Positions 58,972 through 64,000 of a stretch of DNA of 64,000 nt are shown one piece after another. Numbering within the stretch: position 1 is the first letter of the stretch; each line of letters starts with the position of its first letter. A program made the translations under genes and the position numbers. Source of the DNA: Alphaproteobacteria bacterium. GTDB taxonomy: Bacteria; Pseudomonadota; Alphaproteobacteria; JANSWW01. The notes beneath the pieces are model-generated. The model did not search any database, was not told the origin of the DNA, and saw nothing but the letters and a program-made list of their open reading frames with translations. The stretch spans positions 124,001 to 188,000 of the forward strand of contig JANSWW010000001.1 of NCBI GenBank assembly GCA_024743275.1, written 5' to 3'.

Positions 58972-59063
58972 TACGAATATTTTAACCAGGTTTTTGGTGA
59001 AAACGAAAAACGCATGGGGTATTTTCCTTTCGGTTTAAGTTCGCTATAGAATCAAACGAAAGC
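58946..59063. promoter_or_regulatory. Three phased candidate GlpR operators
   Basis: AAACGAAA occurs three times in the same orientation in the 199-base glpV-glpR spacer: 58949-58956, 59001-59008 and 59054-59061. The first and third belong to a 13-bp perfect direct repeat, ATCAAACGAAAGC (58946-58958, 59051-59063). Start-to-start distances are 52 and 53 bp, each close to five helical turns. DeoR-family GlpR proteins bind TTCG-containing half-sites of this kind. A diverged TTTCGGTTT stands at 59028-59036. Confidence 0.65.
59022..59050 (+). promoter_or_regulatory. Candidate glpRDK promoter
   Basis: TATAGA at 59045-59050 is a good -10; 17 bases upstream TTTTCC (59022-59027) is a weak -35. The third operator-like site begins four bases after the -10, at the expected transcription start, 56 bases before the glpR ATG. 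Confidence 0.4.
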
Positions 59064-59105
59064 CCTATTCGGGAGTAAAGTTCCCCCTATTCGAGAGACC
59101 TTTCC

Positions 59106-59939
59106 ATGGAGCCGATGCCGGCACGACAATCCCAGATCCTCGCCCGCGCCCGCGAAAACGGGCGTGTCCAGGTCGACGAACTGGCGCAGGAATTCAACGT
59201 TTCCGTCCAAACCATCCGCAAGGACCTGAACGATCTGTGCGACCGGCAATATCTCCAACGGATCCATGGCGGGGCGCTCTATCCGACCGGGGCGAGCAAT
59301 TTCGCCTATGATTCGCGGCGAAACCTGGCGGCGGACGAAAAGCAGAAGATCGGGATCCGCACGGCGGCTCTCATTCCAAACAACAGCGCGATCATCCTCA
59401 ACATCGGCACGACGACCGAGCAGGTCGCCCGGGCGCTGCGTGGCCATCAGGGATTGATGGTGGTGACCAACAATATGAACGTGGCCAACATCCTGCGGGA
59501 TTCGAAGGATATCGAGGTCTTGATCACCGGTGGGATCGTGCGGTCGTCGGATGGCGGGATCACCGGATCGTCGGCCATCGACTTCATCCGCCAGTTCCGG
59601 TTCGATTACGCGATCATCGGAAGCTCGGCGATTTCGCCGGACGGCCTCCTGCTCGACTTCGACTTCCGCGAGGTCAGTGTCAGCCAGGAGATCATCCGCC
59701 AATCACGCAAGACCGTCCTGGTCGCCGACAGCACGAAACTGGAGCGCCGTGCTCCGGTGCAGATCGGTACCCTGGCCGACATCGACATCTTCGTCACCGA
59801 CCGCCCTCTTCCCCCGTCGCTCGACGCCTTCTGCCGCGAGCATCAGGTCGTGGTGGAGGTCTGCCGGCAGAACGGCCTGTCGGAAGACAGCCCGGCGTCT
59901 CTCTCCTCCCCCCACGACCAGGACGCCCCCGCGCCATGA
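59106..59939 (+). CDS. glpR: DeoR family repressor of the glycerol regulon
   Basis: 277 residues. N-terminal DeoR HTH (about 5-60: RQSQILARARENGRVQVDELAQ then FNVSVQTIRKDLNDLC) and the DeoRC ligand domain (about 80-235: IGIRTAALIPNNSAIILNIGTT, GGIVRSSDGGITGSSAIDFI, VLVADSTKLERRAPV). In E. coli the inducer is glycerol 3-phosphate. It is the first gene of glpR-glpD-glpK and divergent from glpV, with the phased candidate operators in between. Overlaps glpD by four bases. Confidence 0.92.
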   Translation: MEPMPARQSQILARARENGRVQVDELAQEFNVSVQTIRKDLNDLCDRQYLQRIHGGALYPTGASNFAYDSRRNLAADEKQKIGIRTAALIPNNSAIILNIGTTTEQVARALRGHQGLMVVTNNMNVANILRDSKDIEVLITGGIVRSSDGGITGSSAIDFIRQFRFDYAIIGSSAISPDGLLLDFDFREVSVSQEIIRQSRKTVLVADSTKLERRAPVQIGTLADIDIFVTDRPLPPSLDAFCREHQVVVEVCRQNGLSEDSPASLSSPHDQDAPAP

Positions 59940-61480
59940 ACGCCACTCCGCCCGCAACAAATGGCTCCGCGAAGGACCCGATCTACGACGTCTTCATCAT
60001 TGGCGGCGGGATCAATGGATGCGGCATCGCCCGGGACGCCGTCGGTCGCGGTTATTCCGTGGGGTTGTGCGAGAAGAACGATCTCGCCAGCGGCACCTCC
60101 TCCTGGTCGACCAAGCTGATCCATGGCGGCCTGCGCTATCTCGAGCACTACGAGTTCCGGCTGGTCCGCGAATCGCTGATTGAGCGGGAGACCCTGTGGC
60201 GCAACGCGCCGCATATCATCTGGCCGCTGCGTTTCGTCCTGCCCCACCATAAGGGTCTGCGACCGGCCTGGCTGCTGCGGCTCGGGCTCTTCCTCTATGA
60301 TCATCTCGGAGGCCGCAAACTCCTGCCGCCCACGGCGACCCTGAACTTGCGCACCCATCCGGCGGGCGCCCCTCTGAAGGCTCAGTTCGAAAAGGGCTTC
60401 GAATACTCCGATTGCTGGGTCCAAGACGCCCGCCTCACCGTCCTGAACGCGCGGGACGCCGCCGACCGGGGCGCCGACGTCTTCGTGCGGACGGAATGTG
60501 CCAGGCTGGAACGCAGGGACGGCCTGTGGGAGATCGGCATCAAGGACGCCGCGACCGGAGAGACGAGAACCGAGCGGGCGCGCCTCGTGGTCAACGCCGC
60601 CGGTCCCTGGGTCGACCGTCTGTTGCGCCAGGCCAAGGGCGAGAACGCCGCCCACAATGTCCGGCTGGTCCAGGGCAGCCACATCGTCACCAAAAAGCTC
60701 TACGACCACGACCGCTGCTATATCTTCCAGAACGCGGACGGCCGGATCTTCTTCACGATTCCCTATGAAGAGGATTTCACCCTGATCGGCACCACCGATC
60801 GGGATTTCGACGGCGATCTCGACGCCTTCGAGATCTCGGAGGAGGAGACCGATTATCTACTGGCCAGCATCGGGGAATATCTCGACAAGCCGGTCACCCG
60901 GGACGACATCGTCTGGACCTATTCCGGAGTGCGGCCGCTCTACGACGACGGCGCCAGCGCCGCCCAGGAAGCGACACGGGACTATGTTCTGAAAGAGGAT
61001 GGCGGGCCGGACGAGGCGACGCTCATCAACATCTTCGGCGGCAAGATAACGACCTACAGGCGGCTCGCGGAGGGCGTGGTGGCCAAGATCGAGGGACGGC
61101 TCGGCCTCCGCCAACCCGCTTGGACCGCCGAGGCGCCCCTGCCCGGCGGCGATTTCCCGATCGACGGGGCCGACCGTCTCGCCCAGTCGCTGAAACAGGC
61201 GCATGAAGGCCTGCCGCCGGGGATGATCGACCGGCTGGTGCGTCATTACGGCACCGCGACCCGCGCCATTCTGAAGGATGCCAAGACGCCCGAGGATCTC
61301 GGCCGCCATTTCGGCGCCGATCTCTACGCGGCGGAGGTCCGCCATCTGATGGACCGGGAATGGGCCCGCGATGCGGAGGATGTGCTCTGGCGGCGAACGA
61401 AATTGGGCCTTAGGCTCAGCGCGGAAGAAACCAAAGCCCTCGCCGACTGGATGGGGGCCAGAACCAGGATCGAGGCATGA
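59936..61480 (+). CDS. glpD: Glycerol-3-phosphate dehydrogenase (FAD)
   Basis: 514 residues. FAD-binding DAO fold: [21 protein letters not shown] at the N-terminus, [20 protein letters not shown], and the C-terminal cap domain about 400-505. It oxidises glycerol 3-phosphate to dihydroxyacetone phosphate at the membrane, passing electrons to ubiquinone. No membrane helix; peripheral attachment is expected. It overlaps both glpR and glpK by four bases. Confidence 0.95.
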   Translation: MNATPPATNGSAKDPIYDVFIIGGGINGCGIARDAVGRGYSVGLCEKNDLASGTSSWSTKLIHGGLRYLEHYEFRLVRESLIERETLWRNAPHIIWPLRFVLPHHKGLRPAWLLRLGLFLYDHLGGRKLLPPTATLNLRTHPAGAPLKAQFEKGFEYSDCWVQDARLTVLNARDAADRGADVFVRTECARLERRDGLWEIGIKDAATGETRTERARLVVNAAGPWVDRLLRQAKGENAAHNVRLVQGSHIVTKKLYDHDRCYIFQNADGRIFFTIPYEEDFTLIGTTDRDFDGDLDAFEISEEETDYLLASIGEYLDKPVTRDDIVWTYSGVRPLYDDGASAAQEATRDYVLKEDGGPDEATLINIFGGKITTYRRLAEGVVAKIEGRLGLRQPAWTAEAPLPGGDFPIDGADRLAQSLKQAHEGLPPGMIDRLVRHYGTATRAILKDAKTPEDLGRHFGADLYAAEVRHLMDREWARDAEDVLWRRTKLGLRLSAEETKALADWMGARTRIEA

Positions 61481-62988
61481 GCGGACATATTCTGGCGTTG
61501 GATCAGGGGACGACCTCCACGCGGTCCCTGGTCTTCGATGACGGCTACCGGATCGTCGGATCGGATCAACGGGAATTCACCCAGCATTTTCCGCAGTCCG
61601 GCCGTGTCGAGCACGAGGCCGAGGATCTGATCGACACGACCGTCGAGACCATGCGCCAGGCCTTGGCGAAGGCCCGCATCACCGCCCGGGATCTCGCCGC
61701 CATCGGCATCACCAACCAGCGTGAAACGACCGTCGTCTGGGACCGGGAGACCGGCCGGGCGATCCATCGGGCCATCGTCTGGCAGGACCGGCGGACGGCG
61801 AAGATCTGCGCCGATCTCAAGGCCGCCCATGACGAAAGGGCGGTCACCGAGAGGACCGGCCTGCTGCTCGACCCCTATTTCTCCGCCACCAAGGTCGCCT
61901 GGATCCTCGACAACGTCGACGGCGCCCGGGACGCGGCGAACGCCGGTCGGCTCGCCTTCGGGACCGTCGACAGCTTTCTCATCTGGCGGCTGACCGGTGG
62001 CAAGGTGCACGCGACCGACGCCACCAACGCGTCCCGCACCAATCTCTTCAACATCCATAGCCAGGACTGGGACGACGACCTGTTGGACCTGTTCCGCGTG
62101 CCGCGCTCAATGCTGCCGGAGGTCAAGGACTGCGCCGCCGATTTCGGCATGGTCGAGGCCGACATTCTCGGCGCGGCGGTGCCGATTCTGGGCAACGCCG
62201 GAGACCAGCAGGCGGCCACCATCGGCCAGGCCTGCTTCACCCCCGGTTCCATGAAGTCGACCTATGGGACGGGCTGCTTCGCCCTGCTCAACATCGGCGA
62301 GCGGGCGGTGACCTCGCAAAACCGTTTGCTCACCACCTTGGCGTACAGGCTCGACGGCCGGCCGACCTATGCCCTGGAGGGCTCGATCTTCGTCGCCGGG
62401 GCGGCCGTGCAATGGCTGCGAGACGGGCTCAAGGTGATCGAGCGCGCCAATCAGGTGGGTCCGCTTTCGCTCGACGCCGACCCCGAACAAAACGTCATCC
62501 TGGTGCCCGCTTTCACCGGTCTCGGCGCGCCCTATTGGGACCCGGAGGCCCGTGGCGCCCTGTTCGGCCTGACCCGTGCCACCGGCCCCGCGGAACTGGC
62601 CAAGGCGGCGCTCGATTCGGTCGCCTATCAGACCGCCGACCTGCTGGAGGCGATGCGGGCGGACTGGCCGGCCGCGTCGGACGCGGAGGTGGTCCTCCGG
62701 GTCGACGGGGGCATGACGGCGAGCGATCAGGCGATGCAGCGCCTCGCGGACATTCTGGGGGCTCCGGTCGACCGGCCCATCGTGATGGAGACGACCGCGC
62801 TCGGAGCAGCCTGGCTCGCCGGCTATAAGGCCGGGGTCTGGCCAGACCGGGAGGGTTTCGCGCAAAGCTGGCGGCTGGACCGGACATTTACGCCGGTCCT
62901 CGACCCGGCGGCCCGTCAGAAATGCCTCGCCACGTGGCGTGACGCCGTCCGCCGGACGCTCACGGGACCCGCCGCCCACCAGGCCTGA
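61477..62988 (+). CDS. glpK: Glycerol kinase
   Basis: 503 residues, FGGY family. [17 protein letters not shown] is the N-terminal phosphate motif, then [42 protein letters not shown] and, in the second domain, [20 protein letters not shown] and [14 protein letters not shown]. It phosphorylates glycerol that enters through GlpVPQST. Overlaps glpD by four bases; last gene of the operon. Confidence 0.96.
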   Translation: MSGHILALDQGTTSTRSLVFDDGYRIVGSDQREFTQHFPQSGRVEHEAEDLIDTTVETMRQALAKARITARDLAAIGITNQRETTVVWDRETGRAIHRAIVWQDRRTAKICADLKAAHDERAVTERTGLLLDPYFSATKVAWILDNVDGARDAANAGRLAFGTVDSFLIWRLTGGKVHATDATNASRTNLFNIHSQDWDDDLLDLFRVPRSMLPEVKDCAADFGMVEADILGAAVPILGNAGDQQAATIGQACFTPGSMKSTYGTGCFALLNIGERAVTSQNRLLTTLAYRLDGRPTYALEGSIFVAGAAVQWLRDGLKVIERANQVGPLSLDADPEQNVILVPAFTGLGAPYWDPEARGALFGLTRATGPAELAKAALDSVAYQTADLLEAMRADWPAASDAEVVLRVDGGMTASDQAMQRLADILGAPVDRPIVMETTALGAAWLAGYKAGVWPDREGFAQSWRLDRTFTPVLDPAARQKCLATWRDAVRRTLTGPAAHQA

Positions 62989-63114
62989 CCGCCCGGCCCG
63001 GTGTCGGTTCGATGTGCGTCATGGCACTTCCAACCCAGCCTTGAATTGACAGGGCGTCCCGAGATGCACACCTTCCGGGCAGTCTCTTGCCGTAAATCAA
63101 GGAAAGAAAAGTCA

Positions 63115-63615
63115 ATGGACGCCACCGAGCTTCGGGCGATTCAGGCCCCGATCAAGCAAGGCTACAAGGAAAACCCGGAGACCGCGATCGTCCCGGCCCA
63201 TGCGGAGGCCCGCCTCGGCGCCAACATCACCGTCGAGGTCCCCGGCTGGGGCGGACAGAACATAACCGCCGGGATTCACAAGGCCGCCGGGGGCACCGGC
63301 CAGGCCGCCTGTTCCGCCGACATGCTGCTCGAAGCGCTCGTCGCCTGCGCCGGCGTGACCCTCAGTTCCGTCGCCACGGCGATGGGAATCACGCTCGGCC
63401 CGAACACGGTCGTCAAGGCGGATGGCGAGTGGGATGCGCGGGGCACCCTCGGGGTCTCCAAGGAAGTGCCCGTCGGCATGACCAAGATCTCGCTCAGCTT
63501 CGATCTCGATACCGACGCCGACGAGAAGACCAAGGAAAAGCTGATCCAGCTCACCGAACGGTTCTGCGTCATCTATCAGACCCTGAAGAACCCGCCGCGG
63601 ATGGGCTTGGGCTGA
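63115..63615 (+). CDS. OsmC family protein
   Basis: 166 residues from the ATG at 63115 (AAGGAAAG upstream). OsmC/Ohr fold with the reactive cysteine C78 in ALVACAGVTLSS and the partner C151 in ERFCVIYQTL; the central helix ADMLLEALVACAG is typical. Such proteins reduce organic hydroperoxides with thiols, although this subgroup with a long N-terminus is not characterised. 126 bases after glpK; the gap holds no clear terminator. Confidence 0.88.
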   Translation: MDATELRAIQAPIKQGYKENPETAIVPAHAEARLGANITVEVPGWGGQNITAGIHKAAGGTGQAACSADMLLEALVACAGVTLSSVATAMGITLGPNTVVKADGEWDARGTLGVSKEVPVGMTKISLSFDLDTDADEKTKEKLIQLTERFCVIYQTLKNPPRMGLG

Positions 63616-63646
63616 CCCCGGTCCGGTGACGGGCGCGGCGTCCGGC

Positions 63647-64000
63647 ATGCACAGCGATCCCCTGCCCCAGGTCCGGGACCTGGTGTTTCTGGGCGGCGGG
63701 CACACCCATGCCCTGGTTTTGCGGAAATGGGGGATGAAACCGGTCCGGGGCGTTCGGGTCACGCTGATCAACCCGGATGTGACGGCGCCTTATACCGGCA
63801 TGCTGCCGGGCTATATCGCGGGCCATTACGACCGGGACAGCCTCGACATCGATCTTGTCCGGCTGGCCCGGTTCGCCGGCGCCCGCCTGATCGTCGGGAC
63901 GGCCACCGGCATCGACCGGGAGGCGAAGACGGTCACCGTGCCGGGCCGGCCGCCGATCCCCTATGACGTGCTGTCGGTCGATATCGGGATTACCTCGGAC
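63647..64000 (+). CDS. FAD-dependent NADH dehydrogenase-like domain of a SelD fusion (partial)
   Basis: Runs off the window; 118 residues are visible. RDLVFLGGGHTHALVLRKWG is an FAD-binding GxGxxH-type start, then VTLINPDVTAPYTGMLPGYIAGHY, LVRLARFAGARLIVGTATGI and the next strand PYDVLSVDIGIT. This is the start of the NDH-2-like domain that in many alphaproteobacteria is fused to selenide, water dikinase (SelD). A GTG at 63626 in frame would add seven residues. Whether the SelD half is present cannot be seen. Confidence 0.75.
   Translation, partial: MHSDPLPQVRDLVFLGGGHTHALVLRKWGMKPVRGVRVTLINPDVTAPYTGMLPGYIAGHYDRDSLDIDLVRLARFAGARLIVGTATGIDREAKTVTVPGRPPIPYDVLSVDIGITSD

Overview
The window is 64 kb of high-GC, densely coded bacterial chromosome. 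Gene content and order point to an alphaproteobacterium, most likely a free-living Rhodospirillales-type organism. The signs are the rpoZ-rsh-pdxJ-acpS order next to smpB, dapA and slt, a RegA/ActR-type response regulator, a rhizobial-style glycerol ABC transporter (glpSTPQUV) beside glpRDK, and a cobalamin riboswitch in front of btuB. I cannot name the species. I saw no rRNA, tRNA, CRISPR array, prophage or intact insertion sequence.

Layout. 1-9.9 kb: housekeeping genes, nearly all on the minus strand (DjlA-like chaperone, Uup-type ABC-F protein, AmpD-like amidase, EamA permeases, acpS, pdxJ, the bifunctional (p)ppGpp enzyme and rpoZ). 10-16.5 kb: folK, a NYN ribonuclease, a family 5 uracil-DNA glycosylase, smpB, dapA, a soluble lytic transglycosylase and a secreted VWA protein. 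A possible 180 bp MITE-like element lies just before the transglycosylase. 16.6-26 kb: EamA permease, KefB-type antiporter, then the three-gene transglutaminase / circularly permuted ATP-grasp / alpha-E operon, which looks like an uncharacterised peptide-ligation or tagging system. 26-31.1 kb: riboswitch-controlled B12 uptake operon btuB-btuF-btuC-btuD. 31.2-38.3 kb: signalling block with a RegA-like regulator, a membrane methyltransferase, a large hybrid histidine kinase and two tandem 249-residue response regulators with an unusual C-terminal module.

38.3-51.5 kb is a catabolic island. It holds a class III aminotransferase, a decayed enolase-superfamily gene, a Rieske oxygenase, an RpiR regulator, a dimethylglycine dehydrogenase-like flavoprotein, an FAH-family hydrolase, a ferredoxin reductase, an M19 dipeptidase homologue lacking its N-terminal metal ligands, a 570-residue orphan, a DUF3726-like protein and an Ldh/DpkA-family reductase. 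Together they suggest oxidative N-demethylation of a betaine or N-methylated amino acid; the substrate is unknown.

52.9-63 kb is a complete glycerol regulon. glpV-glpS-glpT-glpP-glpQ-glpU import glycerol, and divergent glpR-glpD-glpK convert it to dihydroxyacetone phosphate. The control region has three AAACGAAA motifs spaced 52 and 53 bp apart on one helix face, one inside the glpV promoter spacer and one just after the glpR -10. The window ends in an OsmC-family gene and the start of an FAD-dependent oxidoreductase of the type fused to SelD.
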